The position numbers and the translations under genes were made by a program. A DNA stretch of 64,000 nt from Lachnospiraceae bacterium (GTDB lineage: Bacteria; Bacillota; Clostridia; Lachnospirales; Lachnospiraceae), in assembly GCA_017624835.1 (NCBI GenBank), contig JAGAMG010000024.1:1-64000 (forward strand), written 5' to 3'. The notes below the pieces were generated by a model. That model was not told the DNA's origin. It was given only the letters and a program-made list of their open reading frames with translations, and did no database searches. Of the stretch, positions 18,191 through 27,299 are shown piece after piece; positions within the stretch are counted from its first letter, which is position 1; each line of letters starts with the position of its first letter.

Positions 18191-19525
18191 TTATTCCATT
18201 ACATCCAAAGTACGGTTGCTCTCTATCTTTACATGAATTCCGTCCTTTACCAGCTTACGGAAAAAGTAGCGCTCCACATCCGCTTCAATAATACTGCTGG
18301 CAAAATTAATGGTCAGAATATCCCCAAAGCTGATAATAGCGCAATTGGTTCTGCTGGAAAAGGGCTGACCCATGCAAATATCAAAACGCTCAATATAGGG
18401 CTTCATTGCCTCCGGCACCTTCATAGCTCCCATATTGGTAAGCCCCGCAGAAGAATTTCGATCCTGTACCTTGGTATAAAACTGTCTCACCACAAAATCT
18501 TTAATAAACAATGGCACCACGCGAATCAAGGGATGGCGCTGGGTTGCCGCATTGGTGGTAATATCCCCTCGCAAGAACTTTTCATTGATATAATAACGCA
18601 TATAATTATGCACCTGAACCACAATTTCCTCAAAGGTATAATCCCCAAGCCTTGGGTCAATGCCCGGATATATCATGGTAATAAAATTCCGCAAAGTATT
18701 GGAAGGAAAGAAACGCCGCAGGTTTACCGGCATGGCTATCTTTACGGGCTTTAATCTGATATGCCAATCCTTCTGCTGTTTTTCCAGCAAGGCATACAAA
18801 AGCACTGCATTCAGATACTCGGTAATGGTGGCATTGTATTTTTTTGCCACTTCCATAACTTGGGAAACGGACATAATACCATCAATAATATTCAGGGTAT
18901 AAAAAGGCTCCTTGGTACCGCGAACACGGTAGGTTTTCTCCCCCGGTCTGGGAGGACAAACCTTGGCATTGGCATATTTCATATAGGCATCTTCCAATTC
19001 CCCGGAATCCGGTTCCTGCGTAATATCCAATACAAAGCCTTCATTGGGAATTTCCTCATGCCCCAACAGCCGTAAATAAACTGCCGCTACTGTCATCAGC
19101 ACACACATACCTCCGGTACCGTCTCCCAGACTGTGATGTGCCTCTAAGGAAATTCTGCTTCCATAATAATAAAACCGGATTAAATACCTGTTATTCGCCT
19201 TAAAATACATGGGCTGGCAGGGATTCTTTACATCCGCCTGCACAAAGGGACCGGGGCGGTTATTAGGCTCCAGATAACGCCAAAAAAGCCCCTTTCGGAT
19301 AGCCGCCTTGTAGGTAGGAAATCGCGGCATGGTCATATCCACCGCCTTTTGCAATACATCCGGCTTAATTTCCTCCTTCAAAAGCACTGACAACCGATAT
19401 ACTGAAGAAAAGTCCCGCCTCTGCAACGTGGGATAAACAATTGCAGATAAATCCAGCTTATACCAATCCTTATGAGTAGATTTTTTCTTTATGCTGTTTT
19501 CTTGTGTTTTTTCTTTTTTTGACAT
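18191..19525 (-). CDS. Condensation-domain-like acyltransferase
   Basis: 444 residues resembling chloramphenicol-acetyltransferase/condensation-fold enzymes (alcohol acetyltransferase and PapA-type). The key motif HHSLGDGTGG (HHxxxDG) is present at about residue 133, and RRDFSSVYRLSVLL and a C-terminal SFGDILTINFASSI match the fold. It would move an acyl group from a thioester to a hydroxyl or amine acceptor; the acceptor is unknown. A lysine-rich N-terminal tail precedes the domain. AGGAAG precedes the ATG. It is the first gene of a three-gene cassette with the zinc-ribbon membrane protein and the esterase. Confidence 0.8.
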   Translation of the reverse strand: MSKKEKTQENSIKKKSTHKDWYKLDLSAIVYPTLQRRDFSSVYRLSVLLKEEIKPDVLQKAVDMTMPRFPTYKAAIRKGLFWRYLEPNNRPGPFVQADVKNPCQPMYFKANNRYLIRFYYYGSRISLEAHHSLGDGTGGMCVLMTVAAVYLRLLGHEEIPNEGFVLDITQEPDSGELEDAYMKYANAKVCPPRPGEKTYRVRGTKEPFYTLNIIDGIMSVSQVMEVAKKYNATITEYLNAVLLYALLEKQQKDWHIRLKPVKIAMPVNLRRFFPSNTLRNFITMIYPGIDPRLGDYTFEEIVVQVHNYMRYYINEKFLRGDITTNAATQRHPLIRVVPLFIKDFVVRQFYTKVQDRNSSAGLTNMGAMKVPEAMKPYIERFDICMGQPFSSRTNCAIISFGDILTINFASSIIEADVERYFFRKLVKDGIHVKIESNRTLDVME

Positions 19526-19645
19526 ATATTTACTTCCTGATTACATCCCTTTTTACATTTAAATTATATTCCACATTTTTGTCTACTTCTCTTACTTTAT
19601 ATTTTACTTCCTTTCTCTCAAAAATACAACTTGTTATGCACGACA

Positions 19646-19672
19646 AAAAAAGCCTAGTAAAAACTAGACTTT
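19646..19672 (-). terminator. Terminator of tRNA-Leu(CAG)
   Basis: Minus-strand stem GTCTAGT/ACTAGGC with a TTTT loop, followed by a run of seven T. Confidence 0.85.
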
Positions 19673-19677
19673 TAAGA

Positions 19678-19761
19678 TGCAGGAAAAGAGACTTGAACTC
19701 TCATGGTATTGCTACCACACGGACCTGAACCGTGCGCGTCTGCCAATTCCGCCATTCCTGC
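19678..19761 (-). tRNA. tRNA-Leu (anticodon CAG)
   Basis: An 84-nt cloverleaf with acceptor stem GCAGGAA/TTCCTGC and discriminator A, D-arm GGCGGAATTGGCAGAC, anticodon loop TTCAGGT on an ACGG/CCGT stem giving CAG, a long variable arm (GTGGTAGCAATACCAT), and the T-loop GTTCAAGTC. The long variable arm identifies a class II tRNA. CCA is not encoded. Confidence 0.95.
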
Positions 19762-19772
19762 GAACAAAATAT

Positions 19773-19801
19773 ATTTTATATCCTTTCCAGAAAAATGTCA
19801 A
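19773..19801 (-). promoter_or_regulatory. Promoter of tRNA-Leu(CAG)
   Basis: TTGACA (19796-19801) and TAAAAT (19773-19778) with a 17-base spacer, ending 11 bases before the mature tRNA 5' end. Confidence 0.85.
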
Positions 19802-19831
19802 TAGAATTTTCGCAATTTTTTACACAATTTT

Positions 19832-20068
19832 TTATCTTTTTAAAATACCTATTATCACATCGTAATTTTCCGGTTGGTGAGGGAAACTACAGTTAGTGCA
19901 AACCTTGATTTTCCGCCCCTCCTTTTCAATATAGTTGGGATTCCCCGGACAATTCTCCCGATTATATAAGGGACAATAGCAGAATAAACAGTTAAACTCA
20001 TTTAGCCCCTTATGGCAGGGAAAATATTTGCACTCTCTGTTTTCAAAAAAACGATGGGAATTTTCCAT
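19832..20068 (-). CDS. Cysteine-rich small domain protein of the cobalamin locus
   Basis: 78 residues with eight cysteines in FFENRECKYFPCHKG, NCLFCYCPLY, ENCPG and VCTNCSFPH. This is the cysteine-rich small domain (PF04071 type), which is repeatedly found beside cobyrinate synthase genes. It probably binds zinc or an iron-sulfur centre; the function is not known. It is the last gene of the cobalamin operon, 5 bases after cbiA. Confidence 0.85.
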   Translation of the reverse strand: MENSHRFFENRECKYFPCHKGLNEFNCLFCYCPLYNRENCPGNPNYIEKEGRKIKVCTNCSFPHQPENYDVIIGILKR

Positions 20069-20073
20069 AGAAT

Positions 20074-21465
20074 CTACTTTTCCTTTCGTTCCCGATATCT
20101 CCTTGCCTTATCCACAAAGCTTTGAGCAAATGCCGGATTGGAGGGGTAATAAAGATGAGGAAAGCCAAGCCAGAAATGTTCTCCGGCAAGAACACAGGGA
20201 TAATTTTTTCCGGTAACAGGCTTCACTGCCAGACAATCACTTCCATTACATTCACTGTCAAAATAATGAAACTCATGACCTCTGATTCTCTCCCCTTCCG
20301 GCAAAAACCAGCTCTGCTTTTCTTCCAGCTCAATATATCCAAAACGCACCAGCTTTTGAGTATCACGGCAGGAAAAGGGAAGCACCCCCGCCATTTTCCT
20401 GCTCTTTCCTTCTTTATCTATCATAGCAGAATGTAAATACAAAAATCCACCACATTCTGCTACTACAGGCATTTTATTTTCAAATGCCTGCTTTATTTCT
20501 GCCAACATCCCTGTATTACTGCTAAACGCTTCCCCATGTAATTCCGGGTAACCTCCTCCTAAAAGAAGTCCATCACAGCCCTCCGGCAGCTTCTTATCGT
20601 GAAGTGGGGAAAAATATACTAATCTAGCGCCATTCTCCTGTAGCAATAGCAGATTGTCTTCATAGTAAAAACAAAAAGCCTCATCCCTTGCAACCGCAAT
20701 TATGGGCTTGTCTGTAGACACCTTTTCCCCTTCCTGTACCCCGTTATGTTCTTGATAATCATAGCCTGCCAACACTTCCGCACATTCTGCAATCTCCAAA
20801 ATACGCTCCAGAGAAACCGTCTTTTCTAATTCACAAGCACTTTCCCGGAGCTGTTCCCTTACATTGGCTATTTCATCAGGCATCATTAATCCCAGATGTC
20901 GGCTTTCCAGATGCAGCTTTTTATTTTCCGGGAAATAACCCACCACAGATATTTGACATTCCTCTTCTATCAAAGGCTTGACTACCTCATAATAAGACTT
21001 TGACATTCGGTTCAAGAGAACTCCGGCAATCAAATGCTCCCTATCGTATGCCAAAAATCCTGCAATCATAGGTATTACAGAACGCCCCATGCCTTTGGCA
21101 TCCACCACCAGAATAATGGGAGTTTTGGTTACCTTTGCCAAATGATAAGAGGAACCTTCCTCACGGATACCGCCCAGACCGTCAAAAAGTCCCATAACGC
21201 CTTCCAACACTGCAAAATCCTCTTCTCGACTGTTTTTCAGGAAAAGTGCTCTGGTCTTCTCTTCCCCTGTAAAAAAAGTGTCCAGATTTTTTGAGGGAAT
21301 ATCAAGAACCTTTGCATGAAACATAGGGTCAATATAGTCCGGTCCACATTTATAGGAAATAACCTGTTGTCCCTGCTTTTTCAATGCCTGTAGCAGCGCA
21401 CAGGTAATTGTGGTCTTCCCGCTTCCGCTTTTAGGAGCAGCTATCATCACTCGTTTTCTGTTCAT
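20074..21465 (-). CDS. cbiA: Cobyrinic acid a,c-diamide synthase CbiA
   Basis: 463 residues. The N-terminal ATP-binding domain starts with AAPKSGSGKTTITCALL, followed by CGPDYIDPMFH. The C-terminal class I glutamine amidotransferase domain has the nucleophile Cys in VAECGGFLYLHSA and the His in GHEFHYFDSE. The enzyme amidates the a and c side chains of cobyrinate with glutamine and ATP. The length is normal for the family. CbiP at 33434 is its relative acting on the other four carboxylates. Confidence 0.95.
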   Translation of the reverse strand: MNRKRVMIAAPKSGSGKTTITCALLQALKKQGQQVISYKCGPDYIDPMFHAKVLDIPSKNLDTFFTGEEKTRALFLKNSREEDFAVLEGVMGLFDGLGGIREEGSSYHLAKVTKTPIILVVDAKGMGRSVIPMIAGFLAYDREHLIAGVLLNRMSKSYYEVVKPLIEEECQISVVGYFPENKKLHLESRHLGLMMPDEIANVREQLRESACELEKTVSLERILEIAECAEVLAGYDYQEHNGVQEGEKVSTDKPIIAVARDEAFCFYYEDNLLLLQENGARLVYFSPLHDKKLPEGCDGLLLGGGYPELHGEAFSSNTGMLAEIKQAFENKMPVVAECGGFLYLHSAMIDKEGKSRKMAGVLPFSCRDTQKLVRFGYIELEEKQSWFLPEGERIRGHEFHYFDSECNGSDCLAVKPVTGKNYPCVLAGEHFWLGFPHLYYPSNPAFAQSFVDKARRYRERKEK

Positions 21466-21492
21466 TGTTTTCTCACTCTATTTCCTCAACTT

Positions 21493-23523
21493 TTACTTCT
21501 TACATAGGTCAAAGGCACATATCCAAACAGGATTCTCCGCCTGCATCAAATGATATTCTCCTACCTTCTTTGCTCTACTGACCTGCAGCTGTACTATCTC
21601 CGGGGTTTCCATAGGGAACCGGGATATTACTTCTTTGATTTCACAGATAGTCTCCATGCTAATGGCATTTATTACCACTCTCATTCCCGGATTTCGTTGA
21701 TACAAAGTTTCCAATATTTCCTTCATTCTGCCACCGCTTCCACCGATAAAGGCATGGGTGGGCATGGGTAATTCTTCCAGTCCCTCCGGTGCTTCTGCGG
21801 ATACCACTGAGATATTTTCCAATTGGAATTTCTCTTTGTTTTTTTCTATCAAAGCTAGCGCTTCTTCCTTGCGTTCTATGGCATATACCTGTATTTCCTC
21901 CGAAAGCCCTGCAATTTCTATGGCAATGGAACCGCTTCCACTGCCGATATCATAGACCACGGCATTTTTATGGAGCTTTAATTTGCAGATACTGACCTCT
22001 CTGACCTCTTCCTTGGTCATAGGAACCTTATCCCGAATAAATTCTGTATCTGCCACTCCATGAGTTACCTTCTTGCCTACAGCAAGAGGATTTCTGATAA
22101 AACAGGTATATAAGCCTTCTTCCCTTACTTCACAGCACTGCGCCGGAGTCAATATTTTTATCTGTTGCTCCGGGTAGGATAGCTGATAGCCTGCCACAAT
22201 CTCACAGGCAGTCATACCTGCTGCCACCAGAATATTTCCCAGCTTATTTACATCCTTTACCCCGGACATCAGTAGAAAAGTCTTTTTCTCACACCTGATT
22301 CTTTGAACTAAATTCACCAGTTCCTTTCCATGCATACTGCATATTGCAGCATCCTGATAGCTTTCCCCAATACAGGAAGCAAGGTAAGAAATCGAAGAAA
22401 TTCCCGGCAACACACGAAAAGACGCCTCTAAGCCACCCTCTGTTATCCCCTGTTGCAACACCCTGTACAAAGCCTGACAACCACTATAAAATCCACTATC
22501 CCCGGAAAACAGTATAACCACCTTCCCTGATTCCAGAATATCCCCTTTTTGCTGTATTTCCTTTAGATAAGATAGAATCTGTTCCCCTCTATAATAGGGC
22601 TTCTTTTCTACTTTAGGTTGGTAGGGAGCAATCATCCGTTCTGCCCCTAACAAAATATCCGCTGTTTCGATTGCCTGAGAAACCTCTTTTGTCAAAGTAT
22701 TCCTGCTGCCCATGCCTACCCCGGCCAACAAAATCTCCATTTTTTTCTTCTGCTTTATCTGTTGCCCACAAAGCTTTTCTAATTCCCGGCAGACTTCTGC
22801 AAAAGAATAGCCTTTGTCCGTTTGTGGCTGACCAATCACAAATACCGGAATCCCCGTGTTTTTCGCCGCTTCCAGCTTTTCCTGATAGCCACCGTTTCTG
22901 CCGCTTGCCTTGGTTACCAAGCATTTTATCTGATACTGCCGGATAATTGCCTCATTCATTTCTACGGAAAAGGGCCCCTGCAAGGCCAGAATCTGCTTCC
23001 CATTGATTCCATTTTTAATACACAGCTCCAGACTTTCCATTCCCGGCAGCACCCGCACATAAAGCCTGCTTTTCAACTCTTCTGAAACACAGTATTTCCC
23101 AAGCTCCTTGCTGCCTGTGGTCAGTAATACATTGCCCTCCACAGCTTCCAATGCCTTTGCACAGACTTCGTTAGAATCAAACCAGCTAATTTCCCCGATA
23201 TCCTCTTCTATGCCAACTTCCCGCTGCAGGCGTAAGTAAGGAATGTTCAGTCCCTCCATTGCTGCTTTTATATTTTCTGTCACAAGCTCCGCATAGGGAT
23301 GAGTTGCATCCACTACTGCAACAAAATCACCTTCCACAATGTATTGCCGTATCTCTTCCCGATTCATTCTGCCCCGGTGTATCTTTGCCAGGGGATGCTC
23401 CTTTAGAACAATTTCCCCATATTCCGTGGCAACACAAATCACTTGACGGATTCCCGCCTCCGCCAGACACTCCGACAATTTTCTTCCTTCAGTTGTTCCT
23501 GCAAATATCAGTATTTCTTTCAA
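21493..23523 (-). CDS. Fused CbiJ-CbiE-CbiT (precorrin-6A reductase and precorrin-6Y/7 methyltransferases)
   Basis: 676 residues with three enzymes in a row. Residues 1-255 are a CobK/CbiJ reductase (ILIFAGTTEGRKL, DATHPYAELV, TTGSKEL). Residues about 262-470 are a tetrapyrrole methylase of the CbiE type (LAGVGMGSRNTLTKE, FSGDSGFYSG, PGISSISYLA). Residues about 485-676 are a CbiT Rossmann methyltransferase (DIGSGSGSIAIEIA, IGGSGGRMKEIL). They reduce the ring, methylate C5 and C15 and decarboxylate. The start is a TTG at 23523 behind GAGG, overlapping the cbiH 3' end by 35 bases. CbiE-CbiT fusions (CobL) are common; the additional CbiJ is less so. Confidence 0.9.
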   Translation of the reverse strand: MKEILIFAGTTEGRKLSECLAEAGIRQVICVATEYGEIVLKEHPLAKIHRGRMNREEIRQYIVEGDFVAVVDATHPYAELVTENIKAAMEGLNIPYLRLQREVGIEEDIGEISWFDSNEVCAKALEAVEGNVLLTTGSKELGKYCVSEELKSRLYVRVLPGMESLELCIKNGINGKQILALQGPFSVEMNEAIIRQYQIKCLVTKASGRNGGYQEKLEAAKNTGIPVFVIGQPQTDKGYSFAEVCRELEKLCGQQIKQKKKMEILLAGVGMGSRNTLTKEVSQAIETADILLGAERMIAPYQPKVEKKPYYRGEQILSYLKEIQQKGDILESGKVVILFSGDSGFYSGCQALYRVLQQGITEGGLEASFRVLPGISSISYLASCIGESYQDAAICSMHGKELVNLVQRIRCEKKTFLLMSGVKDVNKLGNILVAAGMTACEIVAGYQLSYPEQQIKILTPAQCCEVREEGLYTCFIRNPLAVGKKVTHGVADTEFIRDKVPMTKEEVREVSICKLKLHKNAVVYDIGSGSGSIAIEIAGLSEEIQVYAIERKEEALALIEKNKEKFQLENISVVSAEAPEGLEELPMPTHAFIGGSGGRMKEILETLYQRNPGMRVVINAISMETICEIKEVISRFPMETPEIVQLQVSRAKKVGEYHLMQAENPVWICAFDLCKK

Positions 23524-24250
23524 TTTGATATCCTCGCTTTGTAATCAGCTTTCCATTGACAATCTCAGAACCTTCATTTCCCACGAACACTGTGGTAAAC
23601 ATATTCACCTCTGCTTCCCGCAGCTCCTTCAAGGTACAGGTCACCACTTTGGTACCCTCCCTGCCGATATTCTCCACATAGCCACAGGGTCTGTCTTCCT
23701 CCATACTGCGAAGCAGAATATCACAGGCTCTCATCAAATAATCCTTTCTCTTATGGCTGGAAGGATTATAAATAGCAATGGCAAAATCTCCCTCTGCTGC
23801 CGCCATGAGCCTTTTTTCAATTTTCTCCCAAGGGGTCAGCAAATCACTTAAACTAATAACACAGAAATCGTGATTCAAAGGCGCTCCCAAAACCGCTGCG
23901 CCACTGTTTGCCGCCGTAATTCCGGGAATCACCAAAAGCTCCGTATCCGGATGTGTCTTACCCATTTCAAACATCAGGGATGCCAGACCATAGACTCCCG
24001 CATCTCCACTGCAAATCAATGCTACCTGTTTCCCTTTTTCCGCCTCTTCAAAACAAAGGACACATCGCTCCTGTTCCTGACGCATAGGAGTGGACAGCAT
24101 TTCTTTTCCGACAAAACGCTCTCCCAGCAATTTTATATAAACCGTATAGCCAATAATCACATCGGACTGCTCCAATGCCTGTATGGCTTCCAAAGTCATC
24201 ATTTCTTCTTTTCCCGGACCCATTCCTATGATATAAATTCTATTCTTCAT
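23489..24250 (-). CDS. cbiH: Precorrin-3B C17-methyltransferase CbiH
   Basis: 253 residues of a tetrapyrrole methylase fold. YIIGMGPGKEEMMTLEA at the start, the CbiH/CobJ-type ICSGDAGVYGLASLMFE, PGITAANSGAAVLGAPLNHDFCVISLSDLLTPW and AIYNPSSHKRKDYL are diagnostic. It methylates C17 during ring contraction of cobalt-precorrin-3. ATG 24250 is preceded by TGGAG; it overlaps cbiG by 11 bases and the fusion gene by 35 bases. Confidence 0.94.
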   Translation of the reverse strand: MKNRIYIIGMGPGKEEMMTLEAIQALEQSDVIIGYTVYIKLLGERFVGKEMLSTPMRQEQERCVLCFEEAEKGKQVALICSGDAGVYGLASLMFEMGKTHPDTELLVIPGITAANSGAAVLGAPLNHDFCVISLSDLLTPWEKIEKRLMAAAEGDFAIAIYNPSSHKRKDYLMRACDILLRSMEEDRPCGYVENIGREGTKVVTCTLKELREAEVNMFTTVFVGNEGSEIVNGKLITKRGYQIERNTDICRNN

Positions 24251-25343
24251 CAAATACTACACTCCATTCTCTTTTTGCAATGGCTATGGTCATTCCGTCC
24301 TCTGCATGCTTTTCGTAAATCAATTCTCCATGGGGTTCACAGACCTTTAACGCTGCACGTTCACACACATTATCCACTCCTACCTTACCCTCCACAAAAA
24401 CAGAAGAATGAAAGCTTCCTTTTACCTTCTGTAATTCTTCTGCTGTATAGGTTATAAAAGGAATATTGTGCTTCCGGCTCCATGCAAGAAGCCCTCGCTC
24501 CTCCTTTTTCTGTTCAATAGATGCAAGCGCCAGAAGCTGTGTTTTATCAATTCCGACTTCCACCATGCTTCTTTGAATAAAAGCTTCTATTTTTTCCAAT
24601 TCCTTACCTTTTCTACAGCCCATTCCTATCACATATTCTCTGGGCTTCAGTAAAATTGCCCCATCAAAATCCTGATTCCGGGTGGTTACCACAATATCAA
24701 CTGACTGCTTAGGCGGAAAAGAAACTATCTGTATTCCCTCCGGAATCCTACAAGCCGCTTTAAAATGCTCCGGTTCTATGGACAGTGTAATCCTTTTCCC
24801 AGCCAATACCTTAGAGGAAACCTTGGCAATGCCACATCTATTTACAATATGTAATTCATTTTTCTTCGCAAATAAATCTACTGCGAACTTTCCATTGATA
24901 TCCGTAGCCGTGGTAATAACAGGAACTGCTCCCGTTTTCCGGGAAATAAGATATGCCAGTTCATTGGCACCACCCACATGTCCGGAAAGAATAGGAATCA
25001 CATACTCGCCCTTTTCATCCATTACCAGCACCGGACTATCCTGAAGCTTATTTGTAATATGGGGCGCAATTGCTCTCACTGCAATCCCGCAGGCACCAAT
25101 AAAAAGTAGTGCATTCTTCTCTTCCATCTGATGCTTCGCCCATTCTCCGATAGGTTCTTCTACAAATTCTTCTCCCAATAAGAGATTGTGCTCATGCATC
25201 GGTATATCATCTCTACCCATGGTCTCCTGTGAGCATTGGCTACACTTAGTAAACAAAGTGACTTCCATTTCCTCCAAAACTCTTGCAATTTTCCCAGCTA
25301 AAGTCATTCCATTTTGGGTAAAACTAATGACACTTAATCTCAT
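24240..25343 (-). CDS. cbiG: Cobalt-precorrin 5A hydrolase CbiG
   Basis: 367 residues from ATG 25343 (MRLSVISFTQNG), behind GAGG; the open frame to 25424 overlaps cbiF without support. The N-terminal domain has FIGACGIAVRAIAPH and VIPILSGHVGGANELA, and the C-terminal domain has VIGMGCRKGKELEKIE and YTAEELQKVKGSF, both typical of CbiG. It opens the delta-lactone of cobalt-precorrin-5A and releases acetaldehyde. Its presence identifies the anaerobic, early-cobalt-insertion route. Confidence 0.94.
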   Translation of the reverse strand: MRLSVISFTQNGMTLAGKIARVLEEMEVTLFTKCSQCSQETMGRDDIPMHEHNLLLGEEFVEEPIGEWAKHQMEEKNALLFIGACGIAVRAIAPHITNKLQDSPVLVMDEKGEYVIPILSGHVGGANELAYLISRKTGAVPVITTATDINGKFAVDLFAKKNELHIVNRCGIAKVSSKVLAGKRITLSIEPEHFKAACRIPEGIQIVSFPPKQSVDIVVTTRNQDFDGAILLKPREYVIGMGCRKGKELEKIEAFIQRSMVEVGIDKTQLLALASIEQKKEERGLLAWSRKHNIPFITYTAEELQKVKGSFHSSVFVEGKVGVDNVCERAALKVCEPHGELIYEKHAEDGMTIAIAKREWSVVFDEE

Positions 25344-25362
25344 GGTTCCGTCCTCGTATTTT

Positions 25363-26139
25363 CTAAATGCTCTCCCTTTCTTTGCCTTTGGCACTGCGAA
25401 ATTCTGTGGAAAAATCCGGTGCATATAACCGGGATTTCTTATAATTCTGATGGGTAATCACGTCCCCCACCAACACCAATGCAGTCTTGGTAATCCCATG
25501 GGTTGCTGCTGTCTCCCGTAGAGTTTCCAGGGTACAGATATATGCCTCTTCTTCCGGCCAGGTTGCTTTATATACAAGTGCCGCCGGAGTTTCCTTGGAA
25601 TACCCTCCTGCAATCAGTCGCCTGCTTAATTCTTCCAGCATTCCCGTACTCAGGTAAATTGCCATGGATGCCTGATGGGCAGCAAAGCTTTCTATACTTT
25701 CCTTGGGCGGAACCTTTGTTTCTCCTTCCATTCTGGTAATAATCAATGATTGGGAAATTCCCGGCAGGGTATATTCCAGATTTAAGGATGCCGCTGCTCC
25801 AAAACAGGCACTGACACCGGGACAACTCTCATAAGCAATTCCCAGCTTGTCCAATTCCTCCATCTGTTCTCTGACAGCTCCATAAATGCTGGGGTCACCG
25901 GTATGAAGCCGAACGATTACTTTCCCCTGTGCTTCTCCCTGCTTCATAAGGTCTATCACCTCATCCAAGGTCAATTTTGCACTGTTATATATCCGGCAGT
26001 CATCCCTTGCATATCCCAGAAGCTCGGGATTTACCAGAGAACCTGCATAAATAATGATATCCGCCTGCTTAAGCAAACGCATTCCCCTTACAGTTATCAA
26101 ATCTACCGCCCCTGTTCCTGCGCCAACAAAGTAAACCAT
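25363..26139 (-). CDS. cbiF: Precorrin-4 C11-methyltransferase CbiF
   Basis: 258 residues. The tetrapyrrole methylase motifs are YFVGAGTGAVDLITVRG, IIYAGSLVNPELL, RLHTGDPSIYGAVREQM, CPGVSACFGAAASLNLEYTLPGISQ and MAIYLSTGM, closely fitting CbiF/CobM. It adds the C11 methyl group using SAM. The ATG has GGAGGCAG upstream and overlaps the end of cbiD by 37 bases. Confidence 0.95.
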   Translation of the reverse strand: MVYFVGAGTGAVDLITVRGMRLLKQADIIIYAGSLVNPELLGYARDDCRIYNSAKLTLDEVIDLMKQGEAQGKVIVRLHTGDPSIYGAVREQMEELDKLGIAYESCPGVSACFGAAASLNLEYTLPGISQSLIITRMEGETKVPPKESIESFAAHQASMAIYLSTGMLEELSRRLIAGGYSKETPAALVYKATWPEEEAYICTLETLRETAATHGITKTALVLVGDVITHQNYKKSRLYAPDFSTEFRSAKGKERESI

Positions 26140-27266
26140 TCTGCTGCCTCCTTACTTTTTGCTAATTCTCCAAATTCATTTGCATACAAAATACAGTCAA
26201 TCTGCATTTTTCCCTTTGCACGCTTATTCAGATAGTAACATATTCGCTTCATGGCATAATTCATCACTTCTCTCAGCCTTCCGCTTTCCTCCAAAATGCG
26301 TACTGCTTCCTCGGTAGTAACACATTCCAATATCCTTTGTATATGCTCCACTTCTACGCCATGCTTAATAGAAAAAGCTGCCAACAGCTCCATACGGCAA
26401 TCCCCTTCCCCGGAATGGGTGTTCATAATTCCTCCTGCAACCTTAATCAGCTTTCCGATATGTCCCGTCAAAAGCATTTTTTGAAAGCCCATTTCCACCG
26501 CCATATCAATGGTTTCTCCAATAAAATTGCTGCACTTTACACTTCTGTCCAAATCATAGCCATAGGTCTTTTTTATAAAATCCAGGCCGTAATTTCCCGG
26601 GGAAACTGCCACATAATCAAATCCTTGAGCTTTCCGCTGGTTCAATTCCACCTTAATGGTGTCCACTATTGCCTGACTGCTCATGGGCTCCACAATTCCG
26701 CTGGTTCCCAAGATGGAAATACCGCCCACAATACCAAGTCTGGGATTAAAGGTATGCTCCGCCAGCTTTTCTCCCTCCGGCACAAAAATCTCAACCTGTA
26801 AGCAGCCTTTATAATCTGTAATACTGCAAACCTGCTGCACCTCTCTGGTTATCATTTCCCTAGGCACATGATTGATGGCCGCATTTCCCACAGGCTGGTC
26901 AAGACCGGGCTTGGTTACTCTTCCCACACCCTTGCCCCCGTCAATTACTATCTGCGGAAATTGACTTTCTCCCCGTGTTTCAATTATCGTCCCATAAACC
27001 TGCTTTCTATCTTTCTGCTTTCCATAGGAAACCTTTGCATAAATCAAAGCCCCTGTGGTAATATCCGGGTCATCCCCACCATCCTTTTCCACAGCACAGC
27101 TGACCTCCTGCTCTTTCCGGTGAATATCCTGAATTTGTGCTGTATATGGAATTCCCTTTGGTGTCTCTATGGTAATTTCTGTTTTTTGCTTTCCTGTTAA
27201 CAGCATATAGGCTGCTGCTTTTGCAGCCGCAGCCGCACAGCTTCCTGTGGTAAAACCATACCGCAT
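26103..27266 (-). CDS. cbiD: Cobalt-precorrin-5B C1-methyltransferase CbiD
   Basis: 387 residues beginning RYGFTTGSCAAAAAKAA, the unmistakable CbiD N-terminus. Further conserved segments are DGGDDPDITTGALIYA, GKGVGRVTKPGLDQPVG, AINHVPREMI, GGISILGTSGIVEPMS and LTGHIGKLIKVAGGIMNTHS. It methylates C1 in the anaerobic pathway. GAGG stands upstream of the ATG, and cbiC ends 33 bases before it. Confidence 0.96.
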   Translation of the reverse strand: MRYGFTTGSCAAAAAKAAAYMLLTGKQKTEITIETPKGIPYTAQIQDIHRKEQEVSCAVEKDGGDDPDITTGALIYAKVSYGKQKDRKQVYGTIIETRGESQFPQIVIDGGKGVGRVTKPGLDQPVGNAAINHVPREMITREVQQVCSITDYKGCLQVEIFVPEGEKLAEHTFNPRLGIVGGISILGTSGIVEPMSSQAIVDTIKVELNQRKAQGFDYVAVSPGNYGLDFIKKTYGYDLDRSVKCSNFIGETIDMAVEMGFQKMLLTGHIGKLIKVAGGIMNTHSGEGDCRMELLAAFSIKHGVEVEHIQRILECVTTEEAVRILEESGRLREVMNYAMKRICYYLNKRAKGKMQIDCILYANEFGELAKSKEAAEWFTLLAQEQGR

Positions 27267-27299
27267 TTTTCAGCACCTCTTCCGTCAAACGTAACATCA

